In this document: piece by piece, positions 8,030 to 14,546 of the stretch | How the letters are laid out: every line of letters begins with the position of its first letter | Numbering within the stretch: position 1 is the first letter of the stretch | Source of the DNA: Puniceicoccaceae bacterium | GTDB taxonomy: Bacteria; Verrucomicrobiota; Verrucomicrobiia; Opitutales; Coraliomargaritaceae | Length of the DNA stretch: 24,229 bases | Direction: 5' to 3' | Assembly (NCBI GenBank): GCA_003566795.1 | Contig: PXBU01000251.1 | Location: 1-24,229, forward strand | Position numbers and translations under genes: made by a program | The notes under the pieces: model-generated | Seen by the model: the letters and a program-made list of their open reading frames with translations, nothing else | Told to the model about the DNA's origin: nothing | The model's database searches: none

Positions 8030-8165
8030 AGATTAGTTAAGCTTAATGTAAGTTTTTCCTTGATTAGTTCATCTAATTTAGGAAACTAAGCACATTCTTT
8101 GGTTAGTATAGAGGGTAGTAGTAAGGCCCGAACGTTTGGTAGGCGTTCGGGCCTTTTACTTTTTA
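8030..8165 (+). ncRNA. Candidate small RNA or attenuated leader upstream of the E1-E2 fusion
   Basis: The 7891-8302 gap contains no convincing coding frame. It does contain an extended -10 promoter at 8015-8023 and a strong intrinsic terminator at 8123-8165, which would define an RNA of roughly 130 bases. It could be an independent small RNA, or the terminated leader of the gene starting at 8303, 140 bases further on. The body is AT-rich, with the short repeated theme TTAAGCTTAA. It matches no RNA family I can recognise. Prediction only. Confidence 0.35.
8123..8165 (+). terminator. Strong intrinsic terminator
   Basis: AAGGCCCGAACG (8123-8134) pairs perfectly with CGTTCGGGCCTT (8144-8155) around a nine-base loop. 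A T-rich tail (TTTTACTTTTT) follows on the plus strand. The minus strand lacks a T run after the stem, so it acts in the plus direction, where no upstream coding gene exists. Confidence 0.85.
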
Positions 8166-8302
8166 AACAGCTATCGTTGTGCGTTTGAGCGTGGATAGAA
8201 CGAACTCAGGTGACTTATTATGCCTTGCTTGCTTGGAGGGAGGTTCTTTAACTTATTTTTACTGAGTGCGCATGAGCGCCACGGCCTTTATATAAGTAAG
8301 CG

Positions 8303-11300
8303 ATGTCCAGCAAAGCGGATCACAAAACCACAATTCTCGATTCTTCCACCCGCATGGCTTTATTGCGGGTGCTCTGGCGCAGCCGATTGGGCGATTTGCG
8401 CGAGCAAAATCTGATTCGGCAAGGCAAAGGCTGGTTCCACATAGCCGGGATGGGTCATGAGGCACTGGCCGCGATCGGGCTGGCCCTGGAGCCGAACGAC
8501 TATGCCTTTCCCTACTACCGCGACCGGAGTTTCTGTCTTCAGCGCGGCATGACGGATCATAGCCTGGCGCTAGCTTTTTACGCCAAGCGCTCATCATCCA
8601 GCGGCGGTCGGCAGTTAACGGGCCACTTTAGTGACCGGGCGCTCAACATTTGGAGTCACCCCTCGCCCGTAGGGGCTCATCTCCTGCCAGCCTGCGGGGC
8701 CGCCTGGGGCATGCAGCTAGACGGCAAGTCGAATGTGGTCTATGCATCGCTGGGGGAGGCGGCCGCCCGGCAAGGAGATTTTTTTGAGGCAGTGTGTTTT
8801 GCCAAGGAGCGGAAACTGCCGATGATTTTTGTGGTTGAGGACAACCGGATTGCGATCAGCACCAGCACGACGGAAACCAACCCGCTGGCTTTAGGGGTGC
8901 TGGATCAGGATGAGTGGTTGCGCGTGGACGGGAGCGACGTCGAGGCGGTGGCCCGCGTGGGGCAGGCTGCGGTTGCGAAAGCCCGCAGCGGCGGCGGTCC
9001 GGCCTTTATCTGGTGCGATGTGGAGCGTTTCTCCAATCACTCCAGTGCCGACGATCAGCGCATGTATCGTGCCGCCGAGGAGTTGGAGAGCATGCATGCG
9101 CGCGATCCGATTCTGGTGTTCCAGCAACAGATGATTGAGGACGGGCTGCTCACGGCTGAGAGCGCAAGTGCTTTGGAGGCCGAGATCCGCGAGGAGATCC
9201 GGGAGGTGTATCAGCAAGCTGCGGGCGCTGAAGACCCCCTCGCCATTGAAGCGGAAGCCCACTTGACCGGCTCACTGGAGACGCCCACATGTGGCCCGCA
9301 GATCGAGCTCGGCGACACCTGTCGGATGTTGGATGCCGTCAACCAGACCTTTCATCATGCGATGGATGAATTGAGCGATGTGGTCTTTTTTGGAGAAGAT
9401 ATCGCAGATCCCAAAGGCGGCGTCTTTAACCTCACCAAAGGGCTTTCCACCAAAGACCCCTCCCGTGCGGTCAATTCGCCGTTGGCGGAATCGACCATTA
9501 TGGGACTTGCGGTGGGTCTGGCTTCTTATGGCAAGCGGCCCTGTTTCGAGATTCAGTTTGTGGACTTTATTTACCCTGGCTGGAATCAGCTGGTTTCCAA
9601 CATGGCGACCTTGCGCTGGCGCAGTTTTGGCGACTGGAAATGCCCGCTGGTGATCTATGCGCCCTGTGGCGGCTATCTGCCGGGAGGGGCGCTCTGGCAC
9701 AGCCAGTCCGGCGAGGCTTCCTTTGCGCGGGTGCCGGGGATTCGGGTGGTGGTGCCATCCACGCCCGCCGACGCGGCCGGGCTGTTTTGGACGGCGCTGC
9801 ATGGCGGGGACCCCACCATCATTCTTTTACCGAAGCATCTGATGTGGGCCGAATTGCCTGTGGAGCGGACGATCGCAGCGGTGCCGCTGGGGCAGGCCCG
9901 CATGGTGCATGCGGGTGAGTTGCTCACATTAGTGACCTGGGGCAACTGCGTCGAGTTGGTCGAGGAGACGCTCGCAGCCATGCCGCAACAGTTGGATGTG
10001 GAATTGATCGACCTGCGCTCGATTGCGCCTTGGGATGAAGCAGCTGTCGCCGCATCTGTGCGTAAGACCGGTCGATTGCTGATCGTCCAGGAGGATAACA
10101 TTTCGGCGAGTGTTGGGCAGATGATCATCGCTACCATGTGCAGTCAGCACGAAGTTTTGGCTTCGCTGAAGAGTCCGCCGGTTCTGGTCTCGAAGGCGGA
10201 TGTCCATGTCGGCTTCAATCCTGTGTATGAATATGCGGCCCTGCCGGATCAGGCACGGATTAAGGCCGCGCTGAACCATTTGCTCGCCAGTTCGCTGGAA
10301 AGCTCGCTGCAATCTGCCCGGCCGGTGGATACGGCATCGGCCCCTGTCTCAGAAAATAAAGCCACTATGAATGCATCTGCCCCGACACCTTCCGGTGCTA
10401 CCAAAAACATCGTCGTGCCGATCCTTGGAGAGGGGATCCGCGTTGCGCGCATCGTCTCGATTCTCAAACAAGCTGGCGACATCGTTCAGGCCGACGATGC
10501 GCTCTGTGAAGTTGAGACCGACAAGGCAGTTTTCCCGATCGAGTGCGATGTGAGTGGTGTGCTGGGCGAGTGGCAGGTGAGTGAAGATGAAGAGGTGGCG
10601 GTTGGGCAGACGCTGGTGCCGCTCACCCTGACGGCGGCGGCGGTGGCTCAGGCAGCAGCGGCACCTGCGGCCAGTACCTCCCGCGAGGATAGAGCGGAGC
10701 AGCGCGTCGGAGGTCTCTCGCACGAGGCCGTCCGGCAACTGCAGGACATCGTCCCTGCTACGATTGACATGACCTGTCGATGGGAAGCGGTCCGTGATGC
10801 CCGTCTCCGTAGCAAGGAAACGCCGGGCGGCACGCTCTCGACAGCCACCATGACCGCCTGGGCGGTCGCGCAAGCCATGCACCGACATCGACGTTTTGCC
10901 TCCGTCGTGCGCGGCGATGAACTGGTTTACGACCCCACGGGCTACGATCTCGGGGTGGCGGTGGCCCTGCCGGGTGACGAACTCCAGACGGCGGTAGTCA
11001 AGAAAGTCAACTCGCTGGAGTGGGACGAGTTTATCGAGGTGTTCAACGATTCCCTGCGGCGCACCCGCCACGGTGAGGTCGTTTCCAAGAACCGCGTCCC
11101 GATTTCCATTTCCAGTATGGGTGCTTACAATGTGCGTTCGGCGATCCCGATCGTTGTGCCGCCGGCGATTGCCACGCTTTTCATTGGTGCGCCGTACAAG
11201 ATGCCGGATCCGAAGTCGAAAGACGGCGCGCTGATGGAAGTGGCCTCGCTGGTGCTGACTTTCGACCACCGCTGGATCAACGGAGTCGGGGCGGCCGCGT

Positions 11301-11347
11301 TCCTCTCGGATGTGCGCAAGGGCATTGAGCGCTTCGATCTGGTTTAA
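8303..11347 (+). CDS. Single-chain 2-oxoacid dehydrogenase: E1alpha - E1beta - lipoyl - E2 acyltransferase fusion
   Basis: Predicted to decarboxylate a 2-oxo acid with thiamine diphosphate and pass the acyl group via lipoate to CoA, all on one 1014-residue chain. E1alpha: about 15-315, with a TPP/Mg site that is GE-A...EDN (151-181) rather than GDG...NN, and a SNHSSADD loop (244-251) resembling branched-chain enzymes. E1beta: about 338-665, with GEDIADPKGG (364-373). An Ala/Ser/Pro linker follows. Lipoyl domain: about 701-775, lipoylated lysine K741 in EVETDKA. Acyltransferase: about 802-1014, catalytic His H989 in FDHRWINGVG, with Asn (N993) replacing the usual Asp of DHRxxDG. No E3-binding (PSBD) domain is visible, and no lipoamide dehydrogenase lies in the window. 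ATG 8303 has only a poor ribosome site; a TATATA box ends nine bases upstream. The 3' end overlaps the BLUF gene. Confidence 0.93.
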   Translation: MSSKADHKTTILDSSTRMALLRVLWRSRLGDLREQNLIRQGKGWFHIAGMGHEALAAIGLALEPNDYAFPYYRDRSFCLQRGMTDHSLALAFYAKRSSSSGGRQLTGHFSDRALNIWSHPSPVGAHLLPACGAAWGMQLDGKSNVVYASLGEAAARQGDFFEAVCFAKERKLPMIFVVEDNRIAISTSTTETNPLALGVLDQDEWLRVDGSDVEAVARVGQAAVAKARSGGGPAFIWCDVERFSNHSSADDQRMYRAAEELESMHARDPILVFQQQMIEDGLLTAESASALEAEIREEIREVYQQAAGAEDPLAIEAEAHLTGSLETPTCGPQIELGDTCRMLDAVNQTFHHAMDELSDVVFFGEDIADPKGGVFNLTKGLSTKDPSRAVNSPLAESTIMGLAVGLASYGKRPCFEIQFVDFIYPGWNQLVSNMATLRWRSFGDWKCPLVIYAPCGGYLPGGALWHSQSGEASFARVPGIRVVVPSTPADAAGLFWTALHGGDPTIILLPKHLMWAELPVERTIAAVPLGQARMVHAGELLTLVTWGNCVELVEETLAAMPQQLDVELIDLRSIAPWDEAAVAASVRKTGRLLIVQEDNISASVGQMIIATMCSQHEVLASLKSPPVLVSKADVHVGFNPVYEYAALPDQARIKAALNHLLASSLESSLQSARPVDTASAPVSENKATMNASAPTPSGATKNIVVPILGEGIRVARIVSILKQAGDIVQADDALCEVETDKAVFPIECDVSGVLGEWQVSEDEEVAVGQTLVPLTLTAAAVAQAAAAPAASTSREDRAEQRVGGLSHEAVRQLQDIVPATIDMTCRWEAVRDARLRSKETPGGTLSTATMTAWAVAQAMHRHRRFASVVRGDELVYDPTGYDLGVAVALPGDELQTAVVKKVNSLEWDEFIEVFNDSLRRTRHGEVVSKNRVPISISSMGAYNVRSAIPIVVPPAIATLFIGAPYKMPDPKSKDGALMEVASLVLTFDHRWINGVGAAAFLSDVRKGIERFDLV

Positions 11348-11793
11348 TGACCGAAGTTATCGATCCGGGTGGTCTTGGCAAAGGTGCGGATGAAGGTGGC
11401 CACGAGCTTGGAGAGCCCGGCCAGTTGCTCGTCGGTGACGGCGCGCCTTTCCACCACATCGGTAAAGCCGGGGAGTTTTTGTTTGAATGCTTGGCTGTGG
11501 GTTCGCTTGAAGCCCATTTTGTAGGCTGGAAAATCGCGTTCTTGGATCGGCCGACTCGAGATGAGTGTCACGCCCCGGTGGCGCGAATCCTTGGCGATCT
11601 TTGTATAAAGCTTTTTTGCTCTATCTTCAGGTCCCTCAATCACTTGTATAATATTTCCATCCGCATGCAGCAACAGTCCGGTGATGTTCCGCTCGGCATT
11701 TCGTTTTTGCGAAGAGGCGAGGATCGCCAGTAGCCTATCTTCCGTAAGCTCTGGGTTGGCCGTGCTAATGTAGATGATTTGATGAAGGGCCAT
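11344..11793 (-). CDS. Short BLUF-domain blue-light sensor
   Basis: A 149-residue flavin-binding photoreceptor of the PixD/YcgF-like short BLUF type. From ATG 11793 it begins MALHQIIYIS, the normal BLUF start. Key residues fall at Y8, N32, Q50 (IIQVIEG) and M93 (YKMGF). The usual tryptophan two residues before that Met is Tyr (Y91). The C-terminal 45 residues are a helical cap. An in-frame ATG at 11883 would add 30 residues, but a good promoter (11851-11878) lies inside that extension, so 11793 is preferred. Its stop codon overlaps the E1-E2 stop in TTAA. No GGDEF/EAL or other output is fused, so it probably signals by protein-protein contact. The partner is unknown. Confidence 0.88.
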   Translation of the reverse strand: MALHQIIYISTANPELTEDRLLAILASSQKRNAERNITGLLLHADGNIIQVIEGPEDRAKKLYTKIAKDSRHRGVTLISSRPIQERDFPAYKMGFKRTHSQAFKQKLPGFTDVVERRAVTDEQLAGLSKLVATFIRTFAKTTRIDNFGH

Positions 11794-11850
11794 AAATTCC
11801 ACCGTCGGGCTGCGCTTTATGCCGGAATCAGAATCAGTGAGTGTGATTTG

Positions 11851-11878
11851 ATTATAGCGGATGCGCACTTCTTGTTCA
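11851..11878 (-). promoter_or_regulatory. Promoter for the BLUF gene
   Basis: On the minus strand, TGAACA (11873-11878) and a perfect TATAAT (11851-11856) are 16 bases apart. Transcription would start near 11844 and give a leader of about 50 bases to ATG 11793. It would exclude the upstream ATG at 11883. Confidence 0.6.
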
Positions 11879-11951
11879 TGCATGTATTATGCCTTAATAT
11901 TTGAACAGGATCGCATTTTTCCTTTTCAGGTGGCAGATTCCTACGCGAGCT

Positions 11952-12785
11952 ATGATCAAACAGTGTAAACATTGCGGCACTCGCTTCCGGCAGCAGGCGG
12001 GGCAGGGCGAATTTTGCTGTGCGGGCTGTGGGCATGTTTATCGACTGATTCAAAATGGTGGTTTGGGGGAATATTATCGTCAACAGGATCGCGTGGGCCA
12101 GCCGGTTGGGGAGCGTCCATTCAGTGAATGCGATATCGTATCAATCAAGCAATTACAAAATCAAGCAGCAGGTGCGCCGGATTGTAAGCTTTCGGTAAAC
12201 ATCCAGGGCATGTCCTGCATGGGTTGTGCCTGGTTGATCGAGCAGCTGTCACGCCGTCAGCCGGGTGTGCTTTCCGCTCAGGTGGTGCTGGGTTCCAACC
12301 TGCTGCGGCTGAACTGGGCGCCGGGTGATTTCGATTTGTGCTCCCTGGCGGCCGACTTGCAGAAGTTTGGGTATCGCATCACCGATGGCGTCGGCGCTGA
12401 CGGGTATACGGTCTCACCGCTGGCCATGCGTTTTGCGCTGACGCTGGTATTCAGTCTCAATGGCCTATTATTGGCAGCGGCCGCAGGCATCGGTATTGGC
12501 GGTGAGGCACTGCGGCAGCTCTATAGCTTGCTACTGCTGCTGTGCCTTGTGTTGACACTGCTGATCGGCGGCAGCTTATTCTTGAAGCCCGCCTGGGGGG
12601 CGCTGTTGCTTCGGCGGTTTCACAGCGATTCGGTGCCTGCGTTGATGCTGCTTTCGTTATGGATGTCGTCCGTGATCTCGCTGTCTTTTGCGGGGCCTTG
12701 GCTGCCAAGTGCCGCGCTCTACTTTACCGTGCTGCCCGTCTTGGTCTTTGCTCGTTGGATCAGCGACATGTTGGATCGGCGATGA
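11952..12785 (+). CDS. CcoI/FixI-like metal-binding membrane protein lacking the P-type ATPase catalytic domains
   Basis: The 277-residue product matches the first part of a copper-type P-ATPase of the cbb3-oxidase assembly group. It has a Cys cluster (C5, C8, C22, C23, C26) of the ATPase metal-binding type, with VYRLIQNGGLGEYY behind it. Next is an HMA domain with GMSCMGCAWLIE (C89, C92), then four hydrophobic helices (about 155-183, 188-212, 227-247 and 250-270). It stops where the actuator domain should begin. There is no TGE, no CPC helix and no DKTGT, so it cannot pump ions by itself. It may be a copper chaperone-like remnant or a natural half-protein. The ATG at 11952 is preferred over TTG 11901. 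The stop overlaps the next ORF in ATGA. Nothing downstream in any frame resembles a lost ATPase half. Confidence 0.82.
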   Translation: MIKQCKHCGTRFRQQAGQGEFCCAGCGHVYRLIQNGGLGEYYRQQDRVGQPVGERPFSECDIVSIKQLQNQAAGAPDCKLSVNIQGMSCMGCAWLIEQLSRRQPGVLSAQVVLGSNLLRLNWAPGDFDLCSLAADLQKFGYRITDGVGADGYTVSPLAMRFALTLVFSLNGLLLAAAAGIGIGGEALRQLYSLLLLLCLVLTLLIGGSLFLKPAWGALLLRRFHSDSVPALMLLSLWMSSVISLSFAGPWLPSAALYFTVLPVLVFARWISDMLDRR

Positions 12786-12943
12786 TGCCGTCGCTGCATG
12801 TAAATCGACCGGACCAAAAAGGCAAAGGTAATGGACTGGTGGTTCTGCCCGTAGCGGTGTGCTTGAGCCAGCGTGCTGATTGGAAGTGGGTGGAGCGAGT
12901 GTTGTGGCGCGCCACTATGGTGGGAGTGTGGCGTGCTTGCTGA
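12782..12943 (+). CDS. Small 53-residue ORF coupled to the CcoI-like gene, function unknown
   Basis: The ATG at 12782 overlaps the preceding TGA in ATGATG, a classical coupling arrangement. It ends with TGA at 12941-12943, in the same frame as the LysE-like gene that follows. The product is basic, with a hydrophobic centre (LVVLPVAVCL) followed by DWKWVERVLWR. It does not resemble CcoS, the small protein often found after CcoI. I recognise no family. It may be a real tiny protein or merely open sequence in the 180-bp gap. Confidence 0.4.
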   Translation: MMPSLHVNRPDQKGKGNGLVVLPVAVCLSQRADWKWVERVLWRATMVGVWRAC

Positions 12944-13000
12944 AGATATCCGCGCAGCAATAGCTTGTCCCCGTGGCATAAAGGGCCGATTCTGCTGGGT

Positions 13001-13618
13001 ATGCTCGAAGGCATCACAGCTGGTTTTATTCTCTCGCTCACACTCTTTCCCGGCACGGTTTGGTTGGTAAAGGTCGCGGTGGCTGGGCGTGCCTCGCAGG
13101 TGATCGCAGTGGCCCTGGGGTTCTGGCTATCGCAGCTGATCTGGTTGTTGGTGGCGATTCCGGGGCTGATGATGATGTGCCGACAACTGACTTTTGTGCG
13201 CGAAGTGATGCATGTTTTTGCTGCTTTTGTGCTGGGCTACATGGGAGTCAAATTCCTGCGCACCCGCAGGGCAGACAGCCTCAGTCACGCTGGTCCCTTA
13301 CCCCCGGCACGCACGCTGTTTCGCAATGCGTTTAATCGCTCGCTGGCGATGCCGTTGCGGCTGCCAGCTGCGATGACGATACTCCTGGCGACAGGAGTGT
13401 ACGCGAATCACACCCCTAGTTGGCAGGTGGTGCCGCTGGTCCTGGTCGGGGCCTTGGTCGGGGTCAGCTGGTGGTGGGGGCAGATGACTTTTCTGGCGGT
13501 TTTTTTTGCCAAGCGTGTGCCCGAATCGATTACCCTTAAGTCGCTTAACAAGCTGCGCCCGTTTTGTGGGGTGCTTTGCTTTGCGCTGGCTGGTATCGTT
13601 TTATTTTTAGGATTTTGA
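13001..13618 (+). CDS. LysE/RhtB-type membrane exporter
   Basis: A 205-residue hydrophobic protein with about six predicted membrane helices and the LysE-superfamily plan. An N-terminal helix begins MLEGITAGFILSLTLFPGT (the FPG corresponds to the family's SPGP), followed by a polar central loop (about 89-110) and paired C-terminal helices. Members export amino acids or related small molecules; the substrate is not readable. ATG 13001 is the natural family start. TTG 12965 would add 12 residues and has no ribosome site. It is third in a probable operon with the CcoI-like gene and the 53-residue ORF. Its stop is four bases from the convergent gluQRS stop. SafE/TauE-like exporters are an alternative family. 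Confidence 0.75.
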   Translation: MLEGITAGFILSLTLFPGTVWLVKVAVAGRASQVIAVALGFWLSQLIWLLVAIPGLMMMCRQLTFVREVMHVFAAFVLGYMGVKFLRTRRADSLSHAGPLPPARTLFRNAFNRSLAMPLRLPAAMTILLATGVYANHTPSWQVVPLVLVGALVGVSWWWGQMTFLAVFFAKRVPESITLKSLNKLRPFCGVLCFALAGIVLFLGF

Positions 13619-13622
13619 CATT

Positions 13623-14492
13623 TCAGCCATCCTCCAGGCCGGACCACCAGTCTTCGGACTGGCGGAGTGCTTCCGGGCGGTGCTCCGCTGCCCGCAGTTC
13701 GCGCAGGCTTAACGAGCGATGCCGCTTCGCCAGTCGCTGTCCACTGGGGTCGACCATCAGCGGGGTGTGGTAAAATTCCGGTGGCTCCAGGCCCAGTGCG
13801 GCATAGATGAGTCGTTGGCGGGCGGTGGAAATGAGCAGGTCTTCACCCCGCACCACTTCAGTCACCGCCATGGCGGCATCGTCCACCACCACGGCCAGTT
13901 CGTAGGCGGGCACGCCGTCTTTGCGCCAAACGAGAAAGTCCCCAAAATCACGCAGGCACTCAAACTCGCAGGGTCCGAGCCGCCCATCATCGAATAAAAT
14001 CTTCCGATGATCCGGCACCCGGAAGCGCCAGTTGGTGGCACCCGGCTCTGTGGCCTCCTGGCCGACCCCGACCGGCGGTCGCCAAGTTTCCGGATAGATC
14101 GGTTCGGCGGCCTCATTCTCGCGGTGCGGAGCCTGGGCGGCATGCGCCACGTCCTTGCGGGACTTATCACAAGGGTAGAGGACGCCCGCATTCTTTAGCT
14201 TACGCCACGCATCGAGAAATAGTTCGTGTCGTTCACTCTGGCGATAAGGCGCATGGGGCCCCCCGAGATCAGTCCCTTCCTGCCAGCGGCAGCCAAACCA
14301 CCTCAGATCCTCGATGGCCGCGTCCGCATACTCCCGCTTGCAACGCTGCGGATCGAGGTCTTCCTCGCGATAAATTAGCTGGCCGCCCGCTTCCTGGGCC
14401 CGCTCCATGGCGATCCAAAAGGTGCGGGCGTGACCGAGATGCAAGTATCCCGTCGGGGTGGGTGCAATACGGCCTCGGTAACTGGAAGTCAT
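13623..14492 (-). CDS. gluQRS: Glutamyl-queuosine tRNA(Asp) synthetase
   Basis: Activates glutamate and attaches it to queuosine at position 34 of tRNA-Asp. The 289-residue length equals the GluRS catalytic core without an anticodon-binding domain, as expected. Class I signatures are PTPTGYLHLGH (11-21) and RLAKRHRSL (253-261, the KMSKS equivalent). Glutamate-site residues lie around YREEDLDPQR (41-50) and VRGEDLL (214-220). The zinc-binding insert of the E. coli enzyme has largely lost its cysteines: only C108 remains, with Lys at 110 and Trp at 137 in the usual places. This is probably a zinc-free variant. It starts 49 bp after the histidine kinase stop on the same strand, so the two may be co-transcribed. 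No Shine-Dalgarno is visible. Confidence 0.93.
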   Translation of the reverse strand: MTSSYRGRIAPTPTGYLHLGHARTFWIAMERAQEAGGQLIYREEDLDPQRCKREYADAAIEDLRWFGCRWQEGTDLGGPHAPYRQSERHELFLDAWRKLKNAGVLYPCDKSRKDVAHAAQAPHRENEAAEPIYPETWRPPVGVGQEATEPGATNWRFRVPDHRKILFDDGRLGPCEFECLRDFGDFLVWRKDGVPAYELAVVVDDAAMAVTEVVRGEDLLISTARQRLIYAALGLEPPEFYHTPLMVDPSGQRLAKRHRSLSLRELRAAEHRPEALRQSEDWWSGLEDG

Positions 14493-14530
14493 GATGGCGG
14501 TAGGAAATCAAATACGGCTGGCTGCTGCGA

Positions 14531-14546
14531 CATGAAAAAACTTATT
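14531..14546 (-). repeat. Copy 2 of 16-nt motif AATAAGTTTTTTCATG, at the end of the histidine kinase gene
   Basis: Identical on the minus strand to 2939-2954. Here its TAA is the stop codon of the kinase and the motif runs into the spacer before gluQRS. See the related versions after the helicase (24129-24150) and the thioredoxin-like gene (about 5428-5447). Confidence 0.5.

Noticed and set aside
8220..8414. 64-codon plus-strand frame before the E1-E2 gene
   Set aside because: It overlaps the E1-E2 start in another frame and has no recognisable features.
10349..11269. Long antisense open frame (306 codons) opposite the E2 part of the fusion
   Set aside because: It mirrors a clear coding gene in GC-rich DNA; its His/Arg-rich translation resembles no family.
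11901..11951. TTG-initiated N-terminal extension of the CcoI-like protein
   Set aside because: It adds residues not found in the family, whereas ATG 11952 leads straight into the Cys-rich domain.
12542..12943. 133-codon frame overlapping the CcoI-like gene
   Set aside because: Most of it is a shadow of the CcoI-like gene; only the last 53 codons, beginning at the ATGA overlap, were kept as a possible gene.
12965..13000. TTG start for the LysE-like gene
   Set aside because: No ribosome site; ATG 13001 matches the usual start of the family.
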